Shown here: piece by piece, positions 1 through 8,424 of the stretch
Position numbering within the stretch: position 1 is the first letter of the stretch
Layout: each line of letters opens with the position of its first letter
The notes under the pieces: generated by a model
What the model saw: the letters and a program-made list of their open reading frames with translations, nothing else
Database searches by the model: none
What the model was told of the DNA's origin: nothing
Made by a program: the position numbers and the translations under genes
NCBI RefSeq assembly: GCF_030269325.1
Contig: NZ_BSTD01000005.1
Coordinates: forward strand, 701,391 to 765,390
Source of the DNA: Amycolatopsis sp. NBRC 101858
Lineage (GTDB): Bacteria > Actinomycetota > Actinomycetes > Mycobacteriales > Pseudonocardiaceae
Direction: 5' to 3'
DNA length: 64,000 nucleotides

Positions 1-13
1 CGCCCACGGTGGC

Positions 14-562
14 TCAGCGGTCCAGGCCGCGCCGGTGGTCGCGGAAGGAGTCTCGCAGCTCGCGCCGCCGATCCCGGTCGCGCAGGTGCCGCTCGCGGCG
101 GTCGTGGTGATTGTCGTGGTGGTGCGCGCCGTGGCCCCACATCGACCGGGCGAAGATGCTCAGCCCGATCGGGACCAGGATCAGCGTTCCGTGCAGGACG
201 CCGGTGGCGATCAACGCGATCGTCGCGATCCAGACCAGCGGGAGGAACGCGGCGACGAACCGCTGCCCGCCGTTCCAGCCTTCCGGCGAACCCGGGTGCC
301 GCGGGGCCGGCGCGGCCTCCTTGGCCGGCTCGGGTGCCGCGACGGCCTGCGGGGCGTCTTCGTACCGGGGGTGCGGCGCGGGCAGGTCGGCGAAGAGCTC
401 GACGAGCTCGCCGCGCGTCTTCGCCGCGGTGATCCGCGCCGAACGCTCGCCGTATTCGTCGATGTCGATCCGCCCCGCGCTCATGTGCTCACCGAGCGCG
501 GACAGCGCGGACTCGCGGTTCTGGTCGCTGATCCGCAGCTGCGGAGACGGGACTTCGGTCAC
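14..562 (-). CDS. DUF1707 / two-helix membrane protein
   Basis: Small membrane-associated protein of 182 residues. Residues about 9-62 match the actinobacterial DUF1707 (SHOCT-like) domain: an LRISDQNRE start followed by a helical stretch with IDIDEYGERSARI. A Pro/Ala linker follows, then two hydrophobic segments (about 103-118 and 121-137), and a His- and Arg-rich basic tail. The family is widespread in actinobacteria but has no established biochemical role. It lies 58 bp downstream of, and on the same strand as, the acyl-CoA carboxylase alpha gene, so co-transcription is possible. The domain call is firm; the function is unknown. Confidence 0.8.
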   Translation of the reverse strand: MTEVPSPQLRISDQNRESALSALGEHMSAGRIDIDEYGERSARITAAKTRGELVELFADLPAPHPRYEDAPQAVAAPEPAKEAAPAPRHPGSPEGWNGGQRFVAAFLPLVWIATIALIATGVLHGTLILVPIGLSIFARSMWGHGAHHHDNHHDRRERHLRDRDRRRELRDSFRDHRRGLDR

Positions 563-620
563 GTAGTCGATGGTAGGCCGCCACGGGGGCGGCCCACCAC
601 GACATCTGTAACGAACTGTC

Positions 621-2378
621 CTACTTGATCTCGAGAAGCTGCGTGCCCTGCGTCACGGCGGCGCCGACCTCGACCGCAAGGCCGGTGACCGTGCCCGCTT
701 TGTGTGCGGTGACCGGGTTCTCCATCTTCATCGCCTCGAGGACGACGATCAGCTCGCCGGCTTCGACCGTCTGGCCCTCTTCGACGGCCACCTTCACGAT
801 GGTGCCCTGCATCGGCGCGGTGACGGCGTCGCCGCTCACCGCGGCCTTGCCGCCGCCGGCCCGCTTGCGCGGCTTCGCCTTGACGGCGGTGCCGCCCCCG
901 CCGCCGCCTTCGAGCGCGAACCCGCCGGGCAGCGACACTTCCAGGCGCCGCCCGCCGACCTCGACGACGACGTTCTGGCGCGGCTCTTCCTCGGCGGCCT
1001 CGACGTCCGGCGCCACGAACGGCTCGATCTTGTTGTCGAACTCCGTCTCGATCCAGCGCGTGTGCACGCTGAAACCGTTTTCGTCGCCGATGAACGCGGG
1101 GTCGTCGACGATCACGCGGTCGAACGGCAGCACGGTCGCCATGCCTTCGACGACCATCTCGGCGAGTGCGCGGCGGCTGCGTTCGAGGGCGTTGTTGCGA
1201 TCCGAGCCGGTCACGATCAGCTTCGCCAGCATCGAGTCGAACTGGCCGCCGATCACGCTGCCGGACTCGACCCCGGAGTCGACGCGCACGCCGGGGCCGC
1301 TCGGCGCGACGAACTTCGTCACCGTGCCCGGCGCGGGCAGGAAGCCGCGGCCGGCGTCCTCGCCGTTGATGCGGAACTCGATCGAGTGGCCGCGCGGCTC
1401 GGGGTCCTCGGTGATCCGCAGCTTCTCGCCGCGCGCGATGCGGAACATCTCGCGGACGAGGTCGAGGCCGGTGGTCTCCTCCGAGACCGGGTGCTCGACC
1501 TGCAGGCGGGTGTTGACCTCGAGGAAGGAGATGGTGCCGTCGGTGGCGACGAGGTACTCGACCGTGCCGGCGCCGTAGTAGCCGGCTTCCTTGCAGATCG
1601 CCTTCGCCGACTCGTGGATGCGCTTGCGCTGCTCGTCGGACAGGAACGGCGCGGGCGCCTCCTCGACGAGCTTCTGGTGCCGGCGCTGCAGCGAGCAGTC
1701 GCGGGTGCCGACGACGATCGCGTTGCCGTGCTGGTCGGCCAGCACCTGCGCCTCGACGTGGCGCGGCTTGTCCAGGTACCGCTCGACGAAGCACTCGCCG
1801 CGGCCGAACGCGGCCACCGCCTCGCGCGTCGCCGACTCGAACAGCTCGGGGATCTCTTCGCGGGTGCGCGCGACCTTGAGGCCGCGGCCACCGCCGCCGA
1901 ACGCGGCCTTGATGGCCACCGGCAGGCCGTGCTCGTCGGCGAACGCGACGATCTCGTCGGCGTCCTTGGCGGGCTCCTTCGTGCCCGGGACCAGCGGCGC
2001 GCCCGCGCGCATCGCGATGTGGCGCGCGGTGACCTTGTCACCGAGGTCCCGGATGGCCTGCGGGCTCGGCCCGATCCAGGTCAGCCCGGCGTCGAGGACG
2101 GCCTGGGCGAAGTCCGCGTTCTCGGAGAGGAAGCCGTAGCCCGGGTGCACGGAGTCGGCACCGGCCCGCTTCGCCGCGTCGAGCAGCTTGTCGGAGTTGA
2201 GGTAGCTTTCGGCCGCCGTGGTGCCGCCGAGCGCGAAGGCCTCGTCGGCCAGGCGCACGTGCGGTGCGTCGCGATCCGGATCGGCGTACACCGCCACGCT
2301 GGCCAAGCCAGCGTCCTTGGCGGCTCTGATCACGCGTACCGCGATCTCGCCCCGGTTGGCGACCAGGATCTTGGTCAC
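621..2378 (-). CDS. accA3: acetyl/propionyl-CoA carboxylase alpha chain (biotin carboxylase + BCCP)
   Basis: Biotin-dependent carboxylase alpha chain of about 585 residues, which carboxylates its own biotin for transfer to acyl-CoA by an AccD beta subunit. The N-terminus VTKILVANRGEIAVRV opens the biotin carboxylase domain. An ATP-grasp glycine loop (AFGGGGRGLKV) follows, then the ERYLDKPRHVE and EVNTRLQVEHPVSE motifs. The C-terminal biotinyl domain carries the attachment lysine in EAMKMEN. I chose the GTG at 2378 because the family begins at this motif and GGTGG lies upstream; an ATG at 2444 would add 22 atypical residues. Family length (about 600 residues) fits AccA3. Partner genes accD/accE and birA are in the same window. 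Confidence 0.95.
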   Translation of the reverse strand: MTKILVANRGEIAVRVIRAAKDAGLASVAVYADPDRDAPHVRLADEAFALGGTTAAESYLNSDKLLDAAKRAGADSVHPGYGFLSENADFAQAVLDAGLTWIGPSPQAIRDLGDKVTARHIAMRAGAPLVPGTKEPAKDADEIVAFADEHGLPVAIKAAFGGGGRGLKVARTREEIPELFESATREAVAAFGRGECFVERYLDKPRHVEAQVLADQHGNAIVVGTRDCSLQRRHQKLVEEAPAPFLSDEQRKRIHESAKAICKEAGYYGAGTVEYLVATDGTISFLEVNTRLQVEHPVSEETTGLDLVREMFRIARGEKLRITEDPEPRGHSIEFRINGEDAGRGFLPAPGTVTKFVAPSGPGVRVDSGVESGSVIGGQFDSMLAKLIVTGSDRNNALERSRRALAEMVVEGMATVLPFDRVIVDDPAFIGDENGFSVHTRWIETEFDNKIEPFVAPDVEAAEEEPRQNVVVEVGGRRLEVSLPGGFALEGGGGGGTAVKAKPRKRAGGGKAAVSGDAVTAPMQGTIVKVAVEEGQTVEAGELIVVLEAMKMENPVTAHKAGTVTGLAVEVGAAVTQGTQLLEIK

Positions 2379-2520
2379 CGGACCACCGGTGGATTCGCCG
2401 ACCTGCTCGGCCACCCCGCACCTCCTGCGTCCCGACAGCTGCATTGCTGACCGCCTTCGCGGTACGGGGGAGTCTACGGACCTGACGTCGGGAGTCCCTT
2501 GAGTGAGAGCTGAACCACGC

Positions 2521-2817
2521 TCAGACGTGGTGACGCAGCTCCTGGGGCAGCGGCGAGTCGAGCACGATGACGTCGTATGGGTTCGCCGCGTGGACCTTCG
2601 GCAGGTGCTCGGTGTTGACCAGCACCCACGGCTGGTGCTCGCCGCAGCAGTCGATCAGCCGGTCGAGCGCGGTGAACGCGACCAGCGCGGTGCGGCCGTC
2701 CGGCGTGCGGCGCAGCTCGATCGACGCGCCCTCGGTCGCGGCGCTGGCCGGGCCGGTCGGCAGGTAGAGGGCGGGGGGAAGGTTCGGGTTCGTCACCCGG
2801 ACAACATAGACGGACAC
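2521..2817 (-). CDS. SAV_915 / SseB-like small protein
   Basis: A 98-residue cytoplasmic protein beginning MSVYVVRVTNPNLPPALYLP. It has the pattern of actinobacterial SAV_915-type proteins related to SseB N-terminal domains: a short beta-rich fold with TALVAFTALDRLIDCCGEHQPWVLV in the middle. No catalytic motif is visible and no function is known to me. It stands alone between accA3 and a divergent membrane-anchored protein, sharing a short upstream region with the latter. Confidence 0.65.
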   Translation of the reverse strand: MSVYVVRVTNPNLPPALYLPTGPASAATEGASIELRRTPDGRTALVAFTALDRLIDCCGEHQPWVLVNTEHLPKVHAANPYDVIVLDSPLPQELRHHV

Positions 2818-2926
2818 GCTCCGCTAAGCCGGGGTGCCTCGGACGGGTGCCCGGCCGGGGGATTTCGGCCACACGCGGCCGGGCCGCTGCCCACACACAG
2901 TCGCGAGGCGGCTTACGCTCTGTCTC

Positions 2927-3649
2927 ATGCGGACTTCGGCGGCGCGCACGCCCCGGTCGGCGCTGCTCACCGCGGTGCTGGCCGCGGTGGTGACCCTCGG
3001 CGCGATCGCCGCGGTGTTCCTGCTGCGCCCACGCCCGGAGGCCCCCGCCGACGTGGCCGAGCCCGCGGCCGCCCCGGTGGCGCCGGTGGTGACCTGCGGC
3101 GGCGGCCCGTGCCGCCAGCTCGCGGCGATGACGGTCGGCGGGACGCCGGTGGTTCTGCTGGCCGACGCGGCGGGCGGTTCGGCGCGGGTGCGCGTCGGGC
3201 CCGAGCCGGGCACGGTGTTCGACCTGTCGATCGCCCAGCTCGGCGTGCGGCTGGACCAGAACTCACTGCGCTGCATCGACGGCGCGGCGCCGACGTGCCT
3301 GGTCCGCGGCGACGTCGGCGACCAGGGCAACGCGGCGTACGGCGAACTGCTCGTCGCGAGCGGGGGAGTCTGGCGCGCGCCGGGCAAGCCGTACTTCGCG
3401 GACGCGGGGACGCTGGCGCTCTACGACGTCACGGCCGACGGCCGCCCGGACGTGATCGTGGTCCGCCACGACTGCCGCGGCGCGGATTCCGGCACCGCGA
3501 AGTGCGACGCGGCGCCGGTGCTGGGCCAGGTGTACGACCTGACGGGCAAGTCGGTCGGCTGCACCCGCCGGTACACGGCGCCGTCGGACCTGCGCGGGTG
3601 GCCGGACATCCGGCTCACCCGCGCCGACCTCCGTGCTTGCCCGTCTTGA
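2927..3649 (+). CDS. membrane-anchored exported protein, function unknown
   Basis: A 240-residue protein with a basic N-terminus and one transmembrane segment or uncleaved signal at about residues 10-29 (ALLTAVLAAVVTLGAIAAVF), followed by a Pro/Ala linker and an extracytoplasmic domain. That domain holds several cysteines (CGGGPCR, C around IDGA, DCRGA, KC, GC, AC), which suggests disulfides outside the cell. A repeated pattern such as VLLADAAGG and ADGRPDVIVVRHDC recalls FG-GAP/VCBS-like proteins, but I cannot assign it firmly. The start at 2927 puts the hydrophobic segment near the N-terminus; a longer reading frame upstream looks non-coding. Confidence 0.7.
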   Translation: MRTSAARTPRSALLTAVLAAVVTLGAIAAVFLLRPRPEAPADVAEPAAAPVAPVVTCGGGPCRQLAAMTVGGTPVVLLADAAGGSARVRVGPEPGTVFDLSIAQLGVRLDQNSLRCIDGAAPTCLVRGDVGDQGNAAYGELLVASGGVWRAPGKPYFADAGTLALYDVTADGRPDVIVVRHDCRGADSGTAKCDAAPVLGQVYDLTGKSVGCTRRYTAPSDLRGWPDIRLTRADLRACPS

Positions 3650-3655
3650 CGCCGG

Positions 3656-5008
3656 TCAGGCGGGGGCGGGTTCCGTGTGCCGGGCCTCGGTGCCCTCGTC
3701 GCTGTGCTCCGGGTTGTCCGTCGGGGCGTTGAGGACCTCGTCGTCGAGGAGGCCTTCGCCGCGCGCGACGATCACCGGCACCGCGATCTGGCCGGCCACG
3801 TTCGTCGCCGTCCGCATCATGTCCATGATCGGGTTGACCGAGTAGATCAGCGCGAGGCCGACCGCCACCTGCTTCGCGTCGAGGCCGATGAACGACGTCG
3901 TCAGCGTGAAGGCCGTCAGCCAGCCCGTGGTGCCCGCCGTCGCCAGCGCGCCGACCACCGCGACCACGACGATGCCCACGTACTGCCAGAAGTTCAGCGA
4001 CACCCCGGCCAGGTTGGCGACGAAGATCGCCGCGATCGCCGGGAAGACCGCCGCGCAGCCGTCCATCTTCGTCGCGCTGCCGAGCGGGGTCGCGAAGGCC
4101 GCGTACGCCGGCTGGACGCCGAGGTTGACCGCGGACTGGCGGGTCAGCGGCAGCGTCGCGGCCGAGGACTGCGAGGCGAACGCGAACTGGATCGCCGTGC
4201 CGGCCTTCGCGAAGAACTTCAGCGGGCTGACCTTCGCCACGAACTGCAGCAGGATCGGGTAGACGACGAACAGCACGAGCAGGCAGCCGACGTAGACCGC
4301 GAGCGTGGTCGAGAACAGCGGCCGGAACAGCGCGTCGCCGTAGTTGGAGACCGCCGCGCCGATCAGGCCGATGATGCCGATCGGGGCCAGCCGGACGATC
4401 CAGCCGAGGTAGCGCTGGATGATCTCGAAGACGCTTGTCGTGAAGTCCACGAACGGCTTCGCCTTGTCACCCAGGCTGTACGCCGCGGCGCCGATGACCA
4501 GCGCGAGGAAGAGGACCTGCAGCGTCTCGCCGTCGGCGAACGCTTTCACGAAGTTCTCCGGCAGGAGCCCGTCCACGAACGCGCTCCACGAGCCCCAGTG
4601 GTCGACGCTGGCGGCGGCCTTGTCGGCGTTCTTGGCGGTCGCCGTGACGCCGCCGAGCCCGCCCGAACCCGGGTCGAAGAGCCGGCCGACGGCGATGCCG
4701 ATCAGCGACGCGATGAACGACGTGATCGCGAACCACAGCACCGTCTTGCCGCCCAGGCGCGCGGCCGTGCGGCCGCCGCCGAGCTTCCGGAGGCTGTTGA
4801 TGCCGACCACGATCGCCGTGAAGACCAGCGGGATCACCGCGATCTGCAGCAGCGTGGTGAAGATGGTGCCGATCTGGTCGAGGAGATCGGTCAGCCAGCC
4901 GGCCTCGGTCTGCCGTGCGACGACGCCCAGGAGGGCGCCGACGACGAGCGAGCCGAGAACCGCGGCCGCGAACACCCGCGGCTTGGTGTATGTCCGTACG
5001 AAAGACAC
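3656..5008 (-). CDS. dicarboxylate/amino acid:cation symporter (DAACS family)
   Basis: Secondary transporter of 450 residues related to DctA/GltP, importing C4-dicarboxylates or glutamate with H+ or Na+. Multiple hydrophobic helices are visible. Diagnostic stretches are the serine-rich hairpin FASQSSAATLPLTRQSAVN, the ATKMDGCAA segment (NMDGT-type metal/substrate site) and the GLDAKQVAVGLALIYSVNPIMDMMRTATNV region, which corresponds to the substrate-binding helix 8. A Cys replaces the Thr of the classic MDGT. The gene is monocistronic and converges on the exported-protein gene only 6 bp away. The exact substrate cannot be read from sequence. Confidence 0.88.
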   Translation of the reverse strand: MSFVRTYTKPRVFAAAVLGSLVVGALLGVVARQTEAGWLTDLLDQIGTIFTTLLQIAVIPLVFTAIVVGINSLRKLGGGRTAARLGGKTVLWFAITSFIASLIGIAVGRLFDPGSGGLGGVTATAKNADKAAASVDHWGSWSAFVDGLLPENFVKAFADGETLQVLFLALVIGAAAYSLGDKAKPFVDFTTSVFEIIQRYLGWIVRLAPIGIIGLIGAAVSNYGDALFRPLFSTTLAVYVGCLLVLFVVYPILLQFVAKVSPLKFFAKAGTAIQFAFASQSSAATLPLTRQSAVNLGVQPAYAAFATPLGSATKMDGCAAVFPAIAAIFVANLAGVSLNFWQYVGIVVVAVVGALATAGTTGWLTAFTLTTSFIGLDAKQVAVGLALIYSVNPIMDMMRTATNVAGQIAVPVIVARGEGLLDDEVLNAPTDNPEHSDEGTEARHTEPAPA

Positions 5009-5108
5009 GGGGCGACTCCGGTGCTCGAAAGTTTCCTGTTTTGCCGGGTAAAGAGAACGTTAGGCAAGGCAGGACTCTTCCGGATCACCCGTTCGTGTGG
5101 CGCCCTTC

Positions 5109-5738
5109 TCAGGATGCGGGAGGCCGCCAGAGATCCACGACACTCACGCCGACCTCGGCCAGCAGCCGGCGCGTCAGCGGCAGGCTGATGCCGATGACGC
5201 TGGTGTGGCCGCCGTCGAGCCCGTCGACGAACCAGCTGCCCAGGCCGTCGATCGTGAACCCGCCGGCGACGTGCAGCGGCTCGCCGGTCGCGATGTAGGC
5301 GTCGATCTCCTCGGGGCTCGGCGTGCCGAACCGGACGGTCGTCGACTCCCAGCCACTGGTCTCCTTCGCGCGCGTCCCGCCGTCGAGCCGGACGACCGCG
5401 TGCCCGGTCAGGAGTTCACCGGATGACCCCGCCATCGCGGCCCAGCGCTGCCGCGCGATGTCCGGATTCGGCGGTTTGCCGACCATCTGCCCGCCGATGT
5501 TCAGCATCGAGTCGCAGGCGACGACGACGGCGTCCGGGTGGACCGCGGCGACCTGGTCGAGGACCGCTTCGGCCTTGGCCGCGGCGAGCGCCGCGACGAG
5601 CTCGGACGGCGACGGGTCGGTCAGCGAGGCGGCGACGGCGTCCTCGTCGACGCCGGAGACGAACACGGCCGGATCGAGGCCCGCGGAACGCAGGAGGGCG
5701 AGCCGGGCGGGGGACTGGGAGGCGAGGACGAACTGCAC
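5109..5738 (-). CDS. maf: Maf-type nucleoside triphosphate pyrophosphatase
   Basis: Cytoplasmic nucleotide pyrophosphatase of about 209 residues that hydrolyses non-canonical or modified NTPs (historically a septum-formation inhibitor). The N-terminus LASQSPARLALLRSAG is the Maf phosphate-binding signature. DAVVVACDSMLNIGGQMVGKP carries the catalytic Asp, and the C-terminus contains the GLGSWFVDGLDGGHTSVIGISL motif. I placed the start at the GTG (5738) encoding VQFVLASQSP, since residues upstream in frame are unlike the family. In related actinobacteria maf sits beside accE/accD; here about 7.6 kb separates it from accE, filled by an exporter, the Ro locus and an oxidoreductase/MarR pair. Confidence 0.92.
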   Translation of the reverse strand: MQFVLASQSPARLALLRSAGLDPAVFVSGVDEDAVAASLTDPSPSELVAALAAAKAEAVLDQVAAVHPDAVVVACDSMLNIGGQMVGKPPNPDIARQRWAAMAGSSGELLTGHAVVRLDGGTRAKETSGWESTTVRFGTPSPEEIDAYIATGEPLHVAGGFTIDGLGSWFVDGLDGGHTSVIGISLPLTRRLLAEVGVSVVDLWRPPAS

Positions 5739-5855
5739 CCGGCGAACGTACCCGGACGCTCGCTGTAATCGAATTGTGACCGGCGTCACCGGGCAAACGG
5801 AGTTAGTTTGTTGTGGCTCGCAACATATGGCGCCGGGAAGACGCGGAGGTGGCCG

Positions 5856-5984
5856 ATGACCGTACGGGTCACGGAATCGACGCCCGTCACCAGAACGCAG
5901 TCGCTGTGGACCAGGATCCGCGCGACGAAGGGCCGGGCGACCATCCGGGCGGATTCGGCTTCGACGCCGAAGGCCGCTCGCTAG
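5856..5984 (+). CDS. possible 42-residue basic small protein
   Basis: Short open frame of 42 codons plus TAG, starting MTVRVTESTPVTRTQSLW. It is preceded by GGAGG 7-8 bases before the ATG, an unusually good ribosome-binding site for an unannotated gap. The product is Arg/Thr rich, with no membrane segment or known domain. It sits alone in the gap between maf and the MFS gene and is followed within 30 bp by a strong hairpin terminator. It could be a real small protein, a leader peptide, or chance; there is no homology evidence. Confidence 0.35.
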   Translation: MTVRVTESTPVTRTQSLWTRIRATKGRATIRADSASTPKAAR

Positions 5985-6010
5985 ACCACCGCTCCCGCGG
6001 GGCCGTGCCG

Positions 6011-6045
6011 GCCTCCGCTCCGGTCCCGACACCCGGAGCGGAGGC
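6011..6045. terminator. bidirectional hairpin terminator
   Basis: Perfect 13-bp inverted repeat (6011-6023 with 6033-6045; stem GCCTCCGCTCCGG) and a 9-base loop. It lies between the plus-strand small frame ending at 5984 and the minus-strand transporter ending at 6053. No clear T-tract follows, as is usual in high-GC actinomycetes. It can serve both converging transcripts. Confidence 0.75.
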
Positions 6046-6052
6046 CCGCACG

Positions 6053-7666
6053 TCAGGCCGCGGCGGTCTCGGGAGCCGGCGCCGGGGTCTCCCAGCGCGG
6101 CTTCACCTGCCGCAGCACGGCCGCCGAGAGCACGCCCAGCAGCAGCACCGCCATCGGCAGCAGCATCGTCACGCGGGCCGCGTCCGTCAGTCCACTGTGG
6201 ACCGCATCCGACGCGAGGCGGCCGGCCTGGGCGGCGATCTCCGCGGGCAGCCCCGGCATCGGCGACGGCCCGCCGGCCGACCCGAACTCACCGGTGCTCG
6301 CCGCGGCCTTCGCGATGCCCTCCGCGAACGGCGCCCGGTACTGCTCCGGCAGCTGCGAGGCCGCCTTCGCCGCTTCGTCCGCGATGGACGAGCTCACCTG
6401 GGCCTGCAGCAGCACGCCGATCGCCGCGGAACCGAGCACGCCGCCGACCTGGCGGGACGTGTTGAAGATCCCCGAAGCCGTCCCGGCCAGCCGGGGCTCC
6501 ACCGAACCCATCGTCATGTTGCTCATCGGCGAGAAGATGCAGCCGATGCCGAGCCCGCACAGCAGCAGCGCCGGGATGAAGCTCCACGGGCTGCTCGTCG
6601 GCGACGCCTGCAGCGCGATGACCCCGAGCCCGGCGGCCAGCGACGTCAGGCCGAACATCACCAGGTACTTGCCGTTGACCTTGTCCGACAGGTTGCCGAC
6701 GAACGGCGCCACGATCCCCGACAGCAGCGACATCGGCGCGGTCAGCAGGCCCGCCATCGTCGGGCTCAGCCCGAGCACCGACTGGATGTAGATCACCAGC
6801 GGCAGGAACATGCCGGTCATCGCGAAACCGACCGTCGTCGCCGTGAGCGTGCCCGCGGAGAAGTTCCGGTTCGAGAAGACCTGCAGCGGCAGCAGCGGCT
6901 CGCGTTTGTTGACCCGTTGCCACACCACGAACGCGACCAGCAGCAGCACGCCGGCGCCGATGATCTCGAAGACCGTGATCCCGCCCCAGACGGTGCCCCA
7001 GTCGTACTGCTGGCCGTTCTGCACGCCGAACACGATGAGCAGCAGCGCCAGGCTGGAGAGCACGATGCCGATCAGGTCGAACGAGTGCGAGTGCTTCGGC
7101 TGCCAGTCCGGCACCAGCAGCAGCGTCATGACGATGGCGATCACGCCGATCGGCACGTTGACGTAGAAGATCCACTCCCAGCCGAGGTGGTCGACGAGCA
7201 CGCCGCCGAGCAGCGGGCCGGTGATCGTCGCCAGGCCGGCGACGCCGCCCCACATGCCCATCGCCGGGCCGCGCTTGGCCGGCGGGAACAGGTGCGTGAT
7301 GAACGCCAGCGTCTGCGGCGTCATCAGCGCGGCGCCGATGCCCTGCACGGCACGCGCGGCGATCAGCATCTCGACGTTGCCGGACAGGCCGCACCACAAC
7401 GACGCGCCGGTGAACACGACCAGCCCGGCGAGGAACACGCGCTTCGGGCCGAAGCGGTCGCCGAGGCGGCTGGTGAACAGCATCGGCACGGCGTAGGTCA
7501 GCAGGTAGACGCTGATCACCCAGACGACGGAGTTCAGTCCGGCGTTCAGCTCGCGCAGCATGGTCGGGATCGCGATCGACACGATCGTCGTGTCGAGCAG
7601 GATCATGAAGAAGCCGAGGCACAGCGCGCCGAGCGCCGCCCACGGGTTAGCTTGTCTTGCGTTCAT
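6053..7666 (-). CDS. MFS drug exporter, DHA2 (EmrB/QacA) 14-TMS family
   Basis: Proton-driven multidrug efflux transporter of 537 residues. The N-terminal part reads ALCLGFFMILLDTTIVSIAIPTMLREL, the classic DHA2 helix 1 with the conserved LDTTIVNVALP-like motif D1. LTYAVPMLFTSRLGDRFGPKRVFLAG is motif A, and VQGIGAALMTPQTLAFI is the motif B/C region. Fourteen hydrophobic segments are plausible, with a long extracellular or periplasmic loop near residues 420-500. It is the distal gene of a two-gene operon, overlapping the upstream PadR regulator by 20 bp, which implies repression by PadR and induction by an exported compound. Confidence 0.92.
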   Translation of the reverse strand: MNARQANPWAALGALCLGFFMILLDTTIVSIAIPTMLRELNAGLNSVVWVISVYLLTYAVPMLFTSRLGDRFGPKRVFLAGLVVFTGASLWCGLSGNVEMLIAARAVQGIGAALMTPQTLAFITHLFPPAKRGPAMGMWGGVAGLATITGPLLGGVLVDHLGWEWIFYVNVPIGVIAIVMTLLLVPDWQPKHSHSFDLIGIVLSSLALLLIVFGVQNGQQYDWGTVWGGITVFEIIGAGVLLLVAFVVWQRVNKREPLLPLQVFSNRNFSAGTLTATTVGFAMTGMFLPLVIYIQSVLGLSPTMAGLLTAPMSLLSGIVAPFVGNLSDKVNGKYLVMFGLTSLAAGLGVIALQASPTSSPWSFIPALLLCGLGIGCIFSPMSNMTMGSVEPRLAGTASGIFNTSRQVGGVLGSAAIGVLLQAQVSSSIADEAAKAASQLPEQYRAPFAEGIAKAAASTGEFGSAGGPSPMPGLPAEIAAQAGRLASDAVHSGLTDAARVTMLLPMAVLLLGVLSAAVLRQVKPRWETPAPAPETAAA

Positions 7667-8273
7667 CGTCGTCTTCCTCGGTGATGAGCGTGAGCTTCGG
7701 TTGTTCGCAGTCCTGGAACGGGATCCGCCCGGACTTCAGGTCTTCGTGCAGGCGCACGGTCCACTCGAGCTCGAACTTGCGCTGGTCGCACTTGAACTGC
7801 CAGTCGAGCCAGTAGATGGGTGGCGTCCGGTCCTCGGCGAGGCGCTCCAGCACGGCCTGGTCGGCCGCGACGGCGGCGCGCAGCCGCGTGATCCGGTGTT
7901 CGAGTTCGAGCAGCGACGTCTCCTTGCCGAGCTCGTCGATCACGGCGAGCCCGGACAGGTACGCGGGGAACTCGTCGGCGAGGTCGCCCAGCAGTTCGCG
8001 GCCGCGCTGGTTGAACTCGTCCAGGCCGGACTGGGTCATGCCGTAGACGGTCCGTTCGGGCCGCCTGCCGTCGCGCTGCGTGTCGACGACCTCGAGGAAA
8101 CCGCTGCGCTGCAGGCGTTCCACGGTGTGGTAGAGCGACCCGGCCTTCACGTTGACGCGGGTGCTGACGTACCGCTCGCGCATCAGGGAGGCCATCTCGT
8201 ACGGGTGCATGGGTTTCTCGTGGAGCAGCTCCAGCACGGCGAGGCCGAGTGGGGTCAGCTTGGCCGAGGCCAT
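7647..8273 (-). CDS. PadR family transcriptional regulator
   Basis: A 208-residue PadR repressor. The N-terminal winged helix LTPLGLAVLELLHEKPMHPYEMASLMRER with VNVKAGSLYHTVERLQRSGFLEVV is diagnostic. The longer C-terminal helical domain (PadR/Vir-type, residues about 95-190) mediates dimerisation and ligand binding. It is translationally coupled to the downstream DHA2 exporter (20-bp overlap) and probably represses the shared promoter just upstream, where short GACTA/TAGTC repeats occur around 8280-8337. The inducer is unknown. Confidence 0.9.
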   Translation of the reverse strand: MASAKLTPLGLAVLELLHEKPMHPYEMASLMRERYVSTRVNVKAGSLYHTVERLQRSGFLEVVDTQRDGRRPERTVYGMTQSGLDEFNQRGRELLGDLADEFPAYLSGLAVIDELGKETSLLELEHRITRLRAAVAADQAVLERLAEDRTPPIYWLDWQFKCDQRKFELEWTVRLHEDLKSGRIPFQDCEQPKLTLITEEDDDERKTS

Positions 8274-8384
8274 GATCGTTAGTCCCTTCGGATGACTCCA
8301 GGTCGTTTATTCCACGTGGACTATACGGCGCAGACTACTGCCCGGTCCACGGTCATTCCTGTGACGGTCCGTACACAGCGTGAA

Positions 8385-8411
8385 GGCCCCCATGATCCCG
8401 TCATGGGGGCC
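8385..8411 (-). terminator. hairpin terminator of the Ro-like gene
   Basis: Perfect 11-bp stem (8385-8395 with 8401-8411; GGCCCCCATGA) and a 5-base loop, 14 bp beyond the stop of the TROVE-domain gene. It probably ends that transcript and shields the PadR promoter from read-through. Confidence 0.75.
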
Positions 8412-8424
8412 TCCGCGGCTTCTC

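Noticed and set aside
702..2450. Long plus-strand open frame opposite accA3
   Set aside because: Antisense shadow of a high-GC gene; Arg/Asp/Gly-rich composition with no domain pattern.
2503..3732. Plus-strand 409-codon frame overlapping the exported protein
   Set aside because: Out-of-frame shadow of the 2927-3649 gene, ending in Arg/Pro-rich noise.
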